64,000 nucleotides of DNA from contig CM046299.1 in NCBI GenBank assembly GCA_025267735.1, positions 39,198,887 to 39,262,886 of the forward strand, in the 5' to 3' direction. This document shows, in pieces, positions 25,217 through 38,210 of the stretch (position 1 is the first letter of the stretch; every line of letters starts with the position of its first letter). The notes under the pieces were generated by a model, which worked only from the letters and a program-made list of their open reading frames with translations, was not told where the DNA came from and searched no databases. The position numbers and the translations under genes were made by a program. Origin of the DNA: Mactra quadrangularis (lineage: Eukaryota; Mollusca; Bivalvia; Venerida; Mactridae).

Positions 25217-26434
25217 ACTTTCTGGCCAAAAAACCAATGAAGTGTCTTTGGCCTATGCCAGCCAGACTATCCAGAGATAATAAGATTAACATACAAGCAT
25301 CATTGTTGGCACTTAACATGGTATTTCAACATCTAAAGTATTGTATTGAGTCACTGATATCTCTGATGCCTTTTCCAGGAAAACTATTCAATGCATGCAA
25401 TAATCACAATAGTTTAAGTGTTTCAACATTTGCACATACTTCTAGGAAGAGTAGAGATCATAAAAAGGTTACCATGGTAAATAAAAACCACCAGTTAAAT
25501 ATCTATAACAAAATACTGTAAGAAATGTTGTGCTTAGAATGGAACATTCAATAAAAAGTTCATTTATGATTAATAACTATTGTTGTTACACAAGGCTAAA
25601 CATTAAACTTTGGTTATATCCAATTTTCCATGTGGGCCTCAATAAAATAAAGCTACAGTCAAGTTGTGCCACTCATTCCAACAATAAAGGACCATGAATC
25701 AGATTATTTGGTTTTTATTGAAACAATACAAAATATGGTAAGTCTTTGAAACAAGTGGTCATAATTATGAAAATGGGTATAATTTGTAGGTTATGTCATA
25801 ATTTGTGACCGTAACCATTTTATCACTATACCTTAGATACAATCAACACTTGTTGCAGGTCCGTCATATAAGCCTTTTTCCATCAGGTCAGAAAAAGTTA
25901 AAATCATTATGCTGCAAGATGATAAATTGGTTTGAAAGCTTGTAATTAAGAAGGCCATGTGACAAAAAGAAAATGCCAACAAGCACTAAGTCCTTGTAGG
26001 TACCACTTTTACTTTACTTTCACTAATATAATAGATATAAGGGTATAAGTCTAAAACTCACAGATTAATTAACATAAATTTCAAAAAGCGTAATTATTTT
26101 TTGGTCTTTATCCCAATGACCACAACACAAACAAAATTTGAGAAAATGCATGTTTGTGAATTATTACAAACAGTTCATCATCAAATCCAGCAGAATTTGA
26201 CGATAATTTGTGCATGGTAAAGCAAATAGTATTTTACTTAAAAATCAGTGAAAGTGATAATGGTGACAAAATAAATAAGATGTTCTTTTTAGTTATGCAA
26301 TTGAATTATTCCGACAATTAACATATTATTTATCTGCAGGCTAATATTGATTAATTAGGTTTCAACCAGCAGATAAAAGTGTTAAAATTTAATTTTGCCA
26401 TGTGGAAAAAAGAACAACAAGTAAATCTGTGAGC
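25217..26434. other. No gene recognised
   Basis: A 110-codon open frame begins in the SINE head at 25189 and runs to 25521, within chance expectation. Otherwise AT-rich unique sequence. Confidence 0.35.
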
Positions 26435-26694
26435 TAATGCTCACTAGTGATACCCCCGCCAAAATCTAAAAATATGCGACAAACAGGAAGTACATGAGCA
26501 AGGAGCATGAAATCGCTTTACACCACATGGGACTATAGGATGAAGCAATATGCAAAGTTTCAGGCTGCTGCATGGTATAGTTGCTGAGAAAACTGTGACG
26601 GAAATTTCGTAACGGACGGACGGACGGACACACGCACGCACGCACGGACAAGGGTAAAACAGTATACCCCCCTCTTCTTCGAAGCGGGGGTATA
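26435..26694 (+). mobile_element. MITE family I, copy 2
   Basis: Nearly identical to 6080-6337 over its full length: AATGCTCACTAGTG, ATACCCCCGCC, the TGGGACTATAGGATGAAGCA block, an ACGGACGG/CACGCACG tract, and the terminal GCGGGGGTAT hairpin. The high identity suggests relatively recent activity. Confidence 0.75.
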
Positions 26695-28859
26695 AAAAGG
26701 AATGAAAAATCAAATAACCACAACAGAATGCTCTAAGTAGTAATTTTAATGCACATCACAATAGTGCATTTTTGTTAGAGACAGTCTTCAGCAAAAAATT
26801 GTTCAAGGTCAGGCAGAGGTCAAGAAAACTGAGATTTGACTGTAGTAGACTGATAGTGATATTGTTTATGTTTTAGGAAGTAATTAATCACCTCTCATAT
26901 AACAATAAAATAAGGTATGATATTACATAGACTGAGGTCACCACTTTGTACCAAATGGTACAACATACATTCACATTTATATACAGGCAAAGACCAAGCC
27001 ACTGTTCAAGGGCCAATTAGGCTAGAAAGAGTTGCCTAAAAGCTTGTTCAGTTGCCAATAGGTTTTGCTTACCCAAAGAAAACTGTAAATGGTTTAACTA
27101 GGAACAGGAAATTTACAAGTCCGTACAGAAGGTTGATGTAGTAACTAGTATATAGTTGCCTAAGATAAACTCACAGAAATTGATTTCCCAGACCCTGCTA
27201 ATTTCTCATTCTGTAAGTGGGTACATGATAAGATTTTTTCATGAGTGGGCAGACACTATGCATTAAATACCCTGTGCATTGTGTGTGAGTTAATGTTGTA
27301 GACAAGTTCAATCCCCCTAATATCCTGACTGGATCAACAATAATATAAGACTATAATGTATGTCAAGAGAGAGCCATGTAATCAAATACAAGATTATTTT
27401 GAGAACCATTATAATATATCATAATACAGAATAATAAAATAATGATGATACAATAAAATACTTCACTACAAGAGGTTACAGATCAACCCTCCTCTTTATA
27501 TACTTCACATATACAGAAATATATAAATACTGTTCCCAGTGACAGTGGGTATATGGCATCCAGGAACCCCCTTAGAACTTTAAAACCAGGGCTTGCATTG
27601 AAGGTCATGCTATTGCCTGAAACAACCTGACTAGATTCAAGCCACAAGTTATGCTGCAAGTGATCCTATTAGGCAACTAGAAAATATCTATATAACTAAA
27701 ATTTTACAGTAACATTTGGTTTGGGCAAGTAAAATTTAAAGTTGGTTGTCGTACTTGGCAACCTACTTCAAAACTTAATGTTGAGTCCTCGCCACAAATT
27801 GTTGAAAAAGATTTTAAATGATAGTAATGGTGGCCAAATTTATCAATTAGGAGAATATTGTCATTATAACCACAGCCAGTTCACCAAACCAGAATTCTTA
27901 AGTCCTGTATTTCTTAGCAATTTGTTTTAGCCTATATATGAGACTCTATCACTTATTTACTTTTATCAAACAGTAGGTAAGTTTACCAAGTATGCAGAAC
28001 ACAACTGTTTCGTCAAGATTTACAGCACAGGGCAGGTGGGTAGCATGGTCCCAAACCACCAAAGAAAGTGTCTAAAGCAGACAAGTTTTAGAACCATAAT
28101 AGACGCTTATGGTTTTAAGGAACTTAGATAATTGCGCAATCTCAATCATTGGAAACCTCAATTAAAGAAATATCTATAGGTTGAAGGTCTTAAAATTCCA
28201 GTATCAATCTGTTTTATAATGGAAGAATGTAAACGCCACATTTTCATGACAATAAAATACATAGAGAACACATGGATGTAATAAATCAGTTTAATAAACA
28301 AGGTAACAGAATCAAAACATAAAATAATACTTAATACAAATATTTCACATCATAAAAAGATGCTACATGTAACAAGTTGCTCAAGGTGGTCCTGGATTGA
28401 ATATTAAATCATAGATAAAAAACCGTCATCAGTCAGATATTGGAGACTTGGTAAGAGAGAAAAAAAGTAAAATATTGAAATTTTAGTTTCATGCAAAAAC
28501 ACATTCACCGACTTGAAAACAATAACCAATCTCCTATCAATCTCCCTCAGGAGTCTATAACTCTGCTCTGCAGTCAACAAAATGGCGCAACAAAATAATA
28601 CCACCTTAGTAGGTACCCTTATACACATTAGCTAAGTGAAATAATACCAAGATAATTTCCTGCACAAGGAAATTAGCTGTGCCCTGATACCCACTGCTCC
28701 TACATGACAAGGCAACACATAGACTGCAAGCCCTGGACATGTCAGATATATAACAACAAGTATTAGCCTTTCGAAAAATGTTTGAAATTTCTGTTTAGCC
28801 GTGTATTCCCCTTAGAGTAAAAACATTCAAGCAATATGTGTCAGCGTTTAAAACCTTCA
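26695..28859. other. No gene recognised
   Basis: AT-rich sequence without supported coding frames, RNA genes or structured elements. Confidence 0.4.
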
Positions 28860-29310
28860 CAAGTCTATTTATAGAATACCAGAATTAGAGTGCCCTGTTA
28901 ATGATATGTAAAACCATTACGTCTATTTATAGAATACCAGGAATTAGCGTGCCCTGTTAACGATATGTAAAACTATTGATAGATCAATGTATATTTAGAT
29001 TCGCCCAAGAATAGGGAAGATAGGTTTGCATTTTTTCAACAAATGCGGGTTTTAAAAAGAAAAAACATGTTACAATTAGTTATGCATATTTTCTGGTGTT
29101 ATATTGCAACTTTCTTGAAACTGGTACTCGTTCATGATATTGATATTGATATTTTCTGATAATACAAACATAGTCCATTCACGCACCCCTATTTCGACAG
29201 TTCAACGTCCGTTTTTTCATCATGTGACCTCAAATGCATCGTTTTGACCTAGAACAACCGGTGTCAATACAAAAATGCTCAAATCTTTATAATTGTCTAT
29301 TTCAATGCTC
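28860..29310 (-). repeat. Dispersed repeat R1, copy 2, with internal tandem duplication
   Basis: Reverse complement of 1420-1825. A ~57-bp unit beginning TCTATTTATAGAATACCA is tandemly duplicated (about 28864-28920 and 28921-28977), while copy 1 has it once. Confidence 0.65.
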
Positions 29311-29819
29311 AGGAGCTGCGATAATTAAGTTCTGTAGCGATGTAACCTAAGCTTAATGTTTCAATCAATAAGGAGCAATAAAATTTTCCCTGGTATTGGT
29401 CTCAAGTTCCATGCAAGCTGGACCATAGAGAATCAATGGGATTGATCAGGGGAAGAAATAGTTCACCAGATGTACTCCATGGTATTAGATTATATTAAAT
29501 CTGGAATTGAGGACATATTGTTTTGCATGATAAAACATCATAAATAAACATGTATCATTGTGTTTGTTAAGTATCATACTGAGTGTTTGGTGACCTTACA
29601 GATCTTCTTAAGGGATTGTATGACAAACTATAGGGTGAACCTTCACATGATATATGACAATTAAACCTGACATACAACAAGTCACATGAGACTACAAAAT
29701 AACATATGATATATAATGTGTATTGTAGAGTGCTCAAATAGACAACATCATGACAATCAATACATCTTTTTAAAAAATATGATGACTCCCGTTCTTAATT
29801 ACTTCTGAAAAATCTTCTT
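29311..29819. other. No gene recognised
   Basis: AT-rich sequence with no identifiable feature. Confidence 0.35.
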
Positions 29820-29970
29820 CTTTTTTTTGGTTGGGCTTAATGCCATAGCAACATATTGTATAGGTCATATAACAACAGTTACATTACCCTGCTGATTTAA
29901 ATACTCGATATTGGTTCAATAATCCCGTACATATCTATTTTCATAGTAATTGAGTACAGAAGTACTTTAG
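29820..29970 (-). mobile_element. SINE B tail fragment abutting a family-F-like end
   Basis: 29828-29880 is the inverted 3' tail of SINE B (GGTTGGGCTTAATGCCATAG, ATTGTATAGGTCATATAA). Immediately after, ACATTACCCTGCTGATTTAA resembles the terminus of family F. Confidence 0.5.
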
Positions 29971-30107
29971 AGATTATCAAACAAAATTTGAGCATTTAAA
30001 ACAGTGGGGGTTGATGTATGAGCCACTGACAGTTAAATCAAATTTAACAGTAGTACACAATGAACTACCAGCTGTCTTGTGTTGACAATAAATAATTACC
30101 TGGCTGC

Positions 30108-30125
30108 TGCTAGAGAGAGAGGGAA

Positions 30126-30184
<59 letters not shown>

Positions 30185-30232
30185 GAGAGAGAAAGAGGGA
30201 GAGGGGGGGGAGAGGGGGGGAGAGAGAGGTAC
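30108..30232. repeat. GA-rich microsatellite
   Basis: About 125 bp of (GA)n with GGGA and AAAG interruptions. The Ser/Leu-repeat open frames on the minus strand come from this repeat and are not genes. Confidence 0.95.
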
Positions 30233-30982
30233 AGCACAACAGGAAGTGAAAGAAGTAAACCAATAAAAGATAAAATAAATTGAAGTCATAAACAATAGTT
30301 AATTAAAATATGTTTGAAATATCCATTTGTCTAAACAATGAAATGATATCTTCAGGTGGTACAATCTAATGATATGATTATTTGGTCTATAATTGCTTCG
30401 AGGGTGTAAAATAATGCAACAGAAGTGCATTTACATAAACAAAATGCAAAATTTCAATTAAAACTTTCATCTTGAATTCAATCTTATCCTCTGCAGGAAT
30501 AAATTTTACAAAAATTGAAGAAACACTTGAAGACTAAGATATACTTACAAACATCATATTGTACAACCCTCAGTATAGAGACCACTGAAACAAATAAGTA
30601 ACAATTCATTCATTCAAAGGATGAAAAGAACTAATTCTACTTCTTAGTTGGGATTATCAAAAAATTGGTCTGTCAATTTCAATGTTAAGCATTATTATGA
30701 TGATTTTTTCGTGCAATAATAAAACATGCCGACTTTTGAATGTTTGCCCATAATGTCATTGTATGATCATCATATTTTTCATGTCCAAACAATGACTCTT
30801 TATTAAACTGTAAGTTATACCTAATCTAATGATTCAGTATTTGACAAGATAAACATGCTAAAATTTATATGACAGAACTTATTAGTGAGAGCTTAATACC
30901 ATTCACAGTTATTAGGCCAGCAGCATGTTCAGTTACCTTGAACTTTACAAAACATTTTGTAATGAAAGTGTCAGAACATTTT
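30233..30982. other. No gene recognised
   Basis: AT-rich sequence with no identifiable feature. Confidence 0.35.
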
Positions 30983-31140
30983 ACTCAACCCATAGACAAC
31001 TCAACCCGAGACAATTCAATCTCCTACAAACGGATTGAGTTGTCCCAACTTAGAGTTGAGTATTGCATGGGTTAAGTTGTCTTTGGGTTGAGTTCTCCTG
31101 TACCTGTAACGTTAGCTAACAGTAGTTTCTGAACACGGGG
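30983..31140 (-). mobile_element. R2 element, copy 2 (core)
   Basis: Reverse complement of 1832-1990. Shared landmarks are GTAACGTTAGCTAACAGTAG, CCGTGTTCAG inverted, and the CAACTCAAC/GTTGAGTTGTC words. Unlike at 1.4-2.0 kb, it is not beside R1, which is ~1.7 kb away and on the other side. Confidence 0.6.
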
Positions 31141-31849
31141 CAGGCTCCATATCTTTTGTGTACAGGTCCTGACACAGAGAGCCAGGATTGTTCAGATCCC
31201 ACAATGTACATGTGAACATTATGTTTGTATAGTGTCTTGACCAATCAGTTAAGTTTCAGCCACATGTGTCTATATCAGAGCAAACAAATGTAATCATATT
31301 CTGCATAAATTCTATATAAATTGAGGACAGATGCAGCTAATGAAATTTGAAATTAAAATAATAATTAACTGTATGTCTAAAAGAGCTCATTAGGCTTTAG
31401 TTCTAATTTCTCAGTAAATCATAATTTCAGATATTTCAGAAGTACAATATGTTGTCTAGACTGTGGTTAGCTCCGCAAGTAAGACATTCACCTGAATATT
31501 TTACAAGATTGCATCATGCTGTATCTCATGATGACATAGCAGTCTAAAACACAGGGACAGGTAGTGGTTTTACCAGTGTCATTCAATAGTATTTGGAAAA
31601 ATTTTCGTACTTCAAAATTAGTTATTACACTTTTTACCACACTTGTTAGGTTAAATAAAGCAGCCCATTCACCAAACCAACATTCCAGGACACAATTCTT
31701 GCCTTATCTTTCAGAAAGCCAAAAAACTGTATAGAGGAAACTCAACATTAAAGCTAAAGATTCATAGAAAACATGGCCTGATCTGAATGGTGAATCTAAT
31801 CCAGCATGGTAACTCTGCATTGAGGTCAAAACTCATTTAGTAATTTTAT
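31141..31849. other. No gene recognised
   Basis: AT-rich sequence with no identifiable feature. Confidence 0.35.
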
Positions 31850-31912
31850 CGGTCAGTGTAAAGCCAGTCTAACTATATGTAAATAAAGGATGTTGTTTTG
31901 CAGCATGTTCAC
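31850..31912 (+). repeat. Fragment of MITE family G
   Basis: TCGGTCAGTGTAAAGCCAGT plus TAACTATATGTAAATAAAGG matches the left half and centre of family G. The right arm is unrecognisable. Confidence 0.4.
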
Positions 31913-32666
31913 ATCTATTTGCAAACCTCATTAAAAGTTTAATGTAGATTTAAATAGAGAATTATCAGTATTTAGTCTGAGATAGGGGAGATACTACATA
32001 ATGATAATACCAGAGAAGAATTGTGATAGAAAATGTAGAACTATTCAGTGAGGATACTTTAACATAAATTACCCATGAAATGAACCTAACTATTTTATAC
32101 TGTAAACATGCAACTGTTTAGTATTATTTATAAACACTGAGTAGGAACATAAATGGATATTTCAGGTTTCAACAACAGTAAAAAAATAATTTGGAAGATA
32201 AACTACTTGGTGTACATACATATAAAATGTAGGAATAAAGTTTTTTACTCAGTACTTCAATGTCTCACAGTCAATGCAGATTGTCTGTTAGGTGCATCAT
32301 GACTTCTATCATTATAAGGATTGCCCACAAGATTGTAGTAACTCACTCTTTAATTAATGCACTTACTACAGTCCTGCAGGCAACCCTCAAATTTTTATAT
32401 CGAATCCGAATTAACTGGTCCCAAATCAAATCAAATTGACACCCATTGCAATCGATTTTTGATCTTTTTTCTCTTTTTTTTATTGGATTTAACGCTGTGT
32501 CAACACAATCTAGGTCATTTTACGGAGTCGAGCGCACCTAACCTAGCTTTCCTGGACCCTTGTCTATAACCAGTACTCGCCTACCCTTCCACAAGGCCCA
32601 AAACTTCTCCATATTATCTAATCAATGGAGGAAAATTGACATTATAGTCTAATTTTCATGGAAGGG

Positions 32667-33790
32667 CAGGGGTTGCGAAAACGCCGGACCGCCGGTCATG
32701 TCCGGCAAAAATTCGTTTCGGTCCGGCAGTTTGATCGAGCCGTCGGTCCGGCCAACCGGCGTTTTTTCTCACGACATTTTTACATTTTTCGCCGATAATT
32801 CGTACCATACTTTGGTTTGAAATCATACCAAGCCCAATCAGTGTGAACCAGAATATTCCTAAAAACGGCAAAAATCGCATTAAAAGTTTTTAAATGCGAG
32901 AAAATATCGCACCACTTTTATAGACGCTTTTGGGCGTCTAAAATTATCAATAAAATCGTGACACTGTTTGAAAAAAAGTTTGAAATCGGCGAAAAAGAGT
33001 TAAACAAAGTTTCATAGTATACTAAAATTAAATTCCCTAATTGATCGGCGAGTTAATCTCCCAGCGTGTGACCGACAATTAAGTTTAATTGACATGTAAT
33101 TAGCTTGTAATCGCCGTGGGCGGTCTTATTTTTCACAACTCATATCTGAATTAACAATCGACGATCAATTAGGGAATTTAATTTTAGTATACTATGAAAA
33201 TTTGTTTAACTCTTTTGTGCCGATTTCAAACTCTTTTGTCAAACAGTTTCACGATTTTATTGATAATTTTAGACGCCAAATAGCGTCTAGAAAAGTGGTG
33301 CGATATTTTCTCGCATTTAAGAACTTTTAATGCGATTTTTGCCGTTTTAGTGCGGGAAATCGCGGAAATCGCGTCCTAGGAATATTCCTGTTAAATTTGT
33401 AATCCGGATTAGTAAAATTGGTATGTTACATCATGTAGAATCACAAACGGGGTATATTATTGGTTAAAGGGTTAAGATCTTTTTATAGATATGATTTGAG
33501 AAATTTTGAATTTTGATGCCACAATGAAAATTCTCGGGTTTTTTTTTTGGCCAATCGGAGAATTTCTTCCACTGTAATCAGAAAAAACTTATAATTTACT
33601 TGTGAATGGGAGAAAATCTCTCACTGAAAATATGACCTAGGAATATCCCTGATGTTTGCTGTCGGACAGTAGTTAAAGAAAAAATTGTTGTTGTTTTTTT
33701 TCGGACTGGCAGAACTGTTTCCGGACTGGCAATTTTTAGTAAATGCCAGACCGGATGACTGGCAGTTTTTTATCACTTTCGCAACCCCTG
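32667..33790. mobile_element. hAT-like foldback element inserted in SINE A (1124 bp)
   Basis: Perfect 14-bp TIRs, CAGGGGTTGCGAAA at 32667-32680 and its inverse at 33777-33790. The flanks are GAAGGG on each side. If TIRs start one base in, an 8-bp duplication GGAAGGG(C/T) results, as for hAT elements. Subterminal words of the type CCGGACTGGCA/GTCCGGCA recur at both ends. The interior is a large inverted repeat. No transposase frame is present, so it is non-autonomous. Confidence 0.75.
32851..33390. repeat. ~195-bp inverted-repeat arms inside the hAT-like element
   Basis: The left arm 32851-33048 is inverted at 33162-33390 around a ~113-bp centre. Long matching stretches include the AAAATATCGCACCACTTTT, ATTATCAATAAAATCGTGA and AGTATACTAAAATTAAATTC blocks. 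The right arm has about 28 extra bp near 33350-33377. The arms differ by scattered substitutions, so this is not a simple assembly fold. Confidence 0.8.
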
Positions 33791-33901
33791 GAAGGGTATA
33801 ACCTCCCCAGGTGGAATTCAAACCCATACCCCCTTCGGGACACGAGATTCCGAATCCTGACACGCTACCAACTGCGCTATCGACCCAGGTGATTTTTGAT
33901 C

Positions 33902-36555
33902 AATCAAATTGTTGCAGCCCTAATTGTAGCCCCCTCAAAATTATTTTTATAAAGCTAACATTCTGAAGATGACCGACTTCATATAATATATCATAACAAA
34001 TTGTAATTATTTGATATCATATAATGCATCAATAAATACGCATAGGGTTTCTGGGATTGTCCCAGATTTTACATTATGAAAAACGTTGAGTATGATTACT
34101 ATTATTTCCTATACAATTAGAACATTGTCTTGAAATATGAATTAACAAAATCATCATTGTTCTTAGACAGGTAAAATAACAGGAACATTTGAAATGATAA
34201 GAAATTTGAAATTTCAGAAAAACAAGCATTTGTCTAATGATTTGTTCCCATCTATAATTGCCAACTTTTAACAAACAATAATTTCCACTTTAAACAACAA
34301 GCATCTCATTGTCTACAGATCGCAGCACGTTTTAACTATTCACCACCAGAGGGCATTGTTCAACGAGTGAAACTAAAAGTACAGGAAAACTAATGAAACG
34401 AAAAGTTTGTGTTCTGAAGTACACTTGTAAAATTAATGAATACATAAGGGTACTTAAACCCTTTCAACAATAGAAATTAGCATAAATGTAAAATAATGTT
34501 AACACGCACCCTTATCTTAGCCCTAAATTAGCTCCCATAATTTCTCCCAAAGCCAAGAATCCTTTGTTTTTTTCGTTTTCATTAAAAGTCCATCATGACA
34601 ATATTGTTTACACTCGGTGACATTTTCTTGGTAAATTATTGTGACAAGGTTAATCAAATCTATGTCCTTGAAATATTCATTTTATTGTCGAGTAAGGCCT
34701 TAATGCAACAAATTGGATGTTAAACTTCAGAATTGGTCTCCATAGAGATGCATGACATCTGTCCATTTTAACTTGTTTATGGTCAGTAATAAAAATATTT
34801 TATTTTATTGAAAAAGCATTAAATCACAAAATATTTCACCATGGATTTTGCTTTAATACAGAAATCATGGTCAGATATTGAACAAGGTCATAAGGTCAAG
34901 CAATATCACTAACTCATCACAATTTTTGCTAAAGGAAACAAAAAAGACTAAAAGTCACAAAAATTCCTACTTTAAACAACATTTTTAAGAATATTAACAA
35001 TATCTTTAATTTATTAATACTTATAGCATGTATTCAATACCATAGTTCTCAATACATCTTTTTTGAATATTAAACTTCTGGACAAGCGCATTTTGACACT
35101 GGACAAGTGTATTTTAATGCTTCACTTGTCCGAGAACAAGGGAGAAACAGTTATGAATATCTCATCCCTGACACCTTAACAAAATTTATTTATGCCCAGA
35201 GTAACACATGGACAACAGCTACCATAGCAGACTTGATATCAAAAATTGCTGATTAATCATAATACTCCCAGACTCTGCCATATTTGTCATAAATAAGAAA
35301 GTTGCCATGTAGTAAAACAATGTAATAAAATACATTATAGCCCTCTCTAGATTCATGATAACATTATATCTATCTCTAGATCCTTAATAACATCATTATA
35401 CAATAACATGATATAAAGATAATGAAGTATAAACAAACTTTTACAACAGAAAGGAAATTGATGTCATTTTAACAAGAATAAATCTTGGAACCAATATAAA
35501 TCAGCCATGTCAAAATAAAGACGTCATCAATATTGATAATGACAAGTCTAACAGCATAATGTCTTATCATATAAACTTTAATTACACAACGATCATATCC
35601 ATGTTTGTTTCAAAGTCAAAATGGAAGATGGGCAAAAAACATTATTAAAGAGCTTGATTAATTTTTTTTCAAAGCAGAGTTGAGGAGATGGTGGGATGTT
35701 GATATCATTCTATTTAATTCTGTATATTATTATTCATATTTAGATCATTGCTTTTTGAAAACAAAATGAAACCAAAAGCTCAGCACCTCAAACCAAAGGT
35801 TTGTCCTTGTTTTTATTTTAATTACAATTCAATTGAATACCTATTTAATGGTACATGTATATAATAAAAAACTAACAATCAAACAAAATAAAATTCATTC
35901 GTGTCAAGTCCCCAACATCTTAATTGCTAGAAATATTATTTAGACCCAAATGAATACAGAGAATAAAGAAACATAAACCTATAAAATTCTTTCTGTTTAT
36001 AGATACAATATTGAAATTTTAATGTTTTAATTTAATACTTTAACAAACAAATATTTATAAAATTGACTTTGTCAATGTTTTATAGTTTGACAATAATGGA
36101 TAATTAATGACAAAATACAGAATAATAAAAATAACTGTCACCTGTGGGGATAGTTCTATCCTTGAAATAATGTATTGGTAGCTAAATCAAGCTGGTACAT
36201 TAATTAAACAGTTCAATATCAACAATTTAATATAGATTAATAATTTGTAAATAGCTTGAATCAATGTGCAATAAATATCATGCAGAATGAGTCACCTATA
36301 TTAAATATAAATCATAAAAATATAATACCAACATATACCTGTGATAAGGAAATTACCAAATATTTTCATTGTCATGCCCTACAATGGGTGAACTCAAAGG
36401 CAGTTGGTCCAAACCCAATTCACCCGACACTGCTGGGTCTATGATGGAGGACTGTGTTGAAGGCCTTTTGGCAAAGTTACTAAAATCCACCCAGTCATTA
36501 CCTTAAATGTTCAAGAGCACTAATCTGATTTATGCTTTATAGTAAAAACCAAAAT
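33902..36555. other. No gene recognised; minor motifs only
   Basis: AT-rich. It contains a CTCF-like motif at 34343 and a two-unit repeat TGGACAAG(C/T)G(C/T)ATTTT at 35076-35120 with an inverted ACTTGTCC just after it. Confidence 0.35.
34343..34355 (+). promoter_or_regulatory. CTCF-like motif
   Basis: CCACCAGAGGGCA agrees closely with the conserved animal CTCF core (CCASYAGRKGGC). It is a single short match in a long gene-free stretch and could be chance; no occupancy evidence is available. Confidence 0.3.
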
Positions 36556-37114
36556 AACAAGAGCAGTCCACGGACAGCGCGCTCGACTATTCGGGGTATA
36601 AGGGCCATAAGTCAGTCCAAATTCATGCAAGAGTTATGTAACTTTGTATTTGCCCACCAATGGTAATCCTGTAGACATATGTTTCAAGTGAATCCCTTCA
36701 GTACTTGCTAAGATAAAATGTTGCACCTAAAAACTTAACCAAGAAATTTCTAAGTATATAAGGGCCACAAATCAGTCCAAATTCATCCAAGAGTAATGCA
36801 ACTTGGTATTTGATGTCAATTAGTAACCCTGTAGACATGTGTGAAGTTTCAAGTGAATCCCTTCAGTAGTTGCAAAGAAAAAATGTTGCACCTAAAAACT
36901 TAACCAAGAAATTTCTAAGTATAAAAGGGCCATAATTCAGTCCAAATTAATCCAAGAGTTATGTTACTAGGTATTTGACCTCCAATGGTAGTTGCAAAGA
37001 TATAAAAGATACAAAAATGTTGCACCTAAAAACTTAACCAAGAATTGTTACGACAACGTCGACGCACAACTGAGTAGGATAGCCCCACTATTCTTCGAAT
37101 AGTCGAGCTAAAAA
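36556..37114 (+). mobile_element. Tandem-core element family K, copy 1
   Basis: The left end has CAGTCCACGGACAGCGCG then GCTCGACTATTCGGGG. The right end has CACTATTCTTCGAATAGTCG then AGCTAAAAA, so terminal hairpin and TIR share GACTATTC. The core is about 2.5 units of ~160-165 bp; unit starts (AGGGCCATAA-type) are at 36601, 36761 and 36926. The layout resembles bivalve 'pearl'/Helitron-associated elements, by inference. Confidence 0.7.
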
Positions 37115-38210
37115 GCTAGCCCAACTATATGAAATCAGTAATTTTCACTAGCCCAAATCAATTTTTACAAGTCCTTAGCTTTTGGGCTGGTGTGTTACAA
37201 CAATGACTGAATCCAACATTTGATATCTTCAAAATATGAAAAATGATTCAAAAGGTAGGCCCCTATCATCTTGTCTAGGCCTTCATTGGAAATATTTTCT
37301 GATTCTAAGAATAATTGAAGGAGCAAAACATTTGAAATCTTAAGCATAATGGTTTTTCTTCAATGTTTTTTTGTTTACAGGCTTATAATATGAGCATTTA
37401 TTTTCCTGAGTATTAGTTTTGAGATCTGATAAGTGCAAAGCCATCAAGAGTAATAGAATAGGATAAAACTTGTATGACAATATAATCTTTGATGCTTATG
37501 TTGGATTTGTTACATGCAAATTTCATGCTAAGTAAGAAATTCTAATAAAAGGCACACTTTCGAAAAATATCACTGGGAGGCTGGCACTTTTTAAGATACA
37601 AGAATTTTTTATCATGTCAAAATATAGACAGTTTGTTGTCAGCACCCATTTTTATCAAACAGAAAAAGGTAGCATTTCATCAACCAGTTGAAATACCAGA
37701 TACAATAGAGAATAGCAATTGATTTGAAATAAAACATGCACATGTATAATACAAGTCGGATGGAGTGTTTGTTAAAAATGCTTTTAAAATTTTAACTTCA
37801 ATTGAAGTTGTACTGATAGTTAAATTGAAAATATATTTACAGGAAGTGAAAGCCTAGCTGAGTGATAGATGGATCATATGGCATGATAATCAGTGACTTC
37901 ATTAAACCTACTAATCTTAATGCAATCGACACAATGGGATTATGGGTCATAATATATTTTTTCCAGAGAAATTGAATTTTTTTAATACTCTATATTAAAA
38001 ATAGAGCTGGGTAAAAATAAGGGGGACTATGTTAGATACAAGATCAGAAAAGTAATAAAATATTCTGGTAGATTAAACATAATTTACAAGGTGCCAAACA
38101 ATATAATACAATATAAGGGTAGCTAATTTGTTTGAGCAGATTTTTAAACATATTTAATTGTGAAATATTAAATTGCAGAAACATGTTATTGTTTAATTTT
38201 ATTTTAATTT
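37115..38210. other. No gene recognised
   Basis: AT-rich sequence with no identifiable feature. Confidence 0.35.

Larger units (their letters stand above)
32454..33901 (-). mobile_element. SINE family A split by a hAT-like element
   Basis: A minus-strand SINE A has its tRNA-like head at about 33800-33890 and its 3' end near 32465. It is flanked by the 11-bp duplication GATTTTTGATC at 32454-32464 and 33891-33901. It is interrupted at 32667-33790. Comparison with 20313 and 60578 gives the unoccupied sequence around CATGGAAGGGTATAACC, confirming the insertion. Confidence 0.85.

Noticed and set aside
26600..26650. CRISPR-like short repeats (ACGG and CACG runs)
   Set aside because: Simple tetranucleotide repeat tract inside a MITE in eukaryotic DNA; no spacers.
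29977..30295. Ser/Leu-repeat open frames
   Set aside because: Translation of the GA microsatellite.
32656..32880. Minus-strand open frame rich in Gly and Arg
   Set aside because: Lies across the terminal and subterminal repeats of the hAT-like element; not a transposase fragment.
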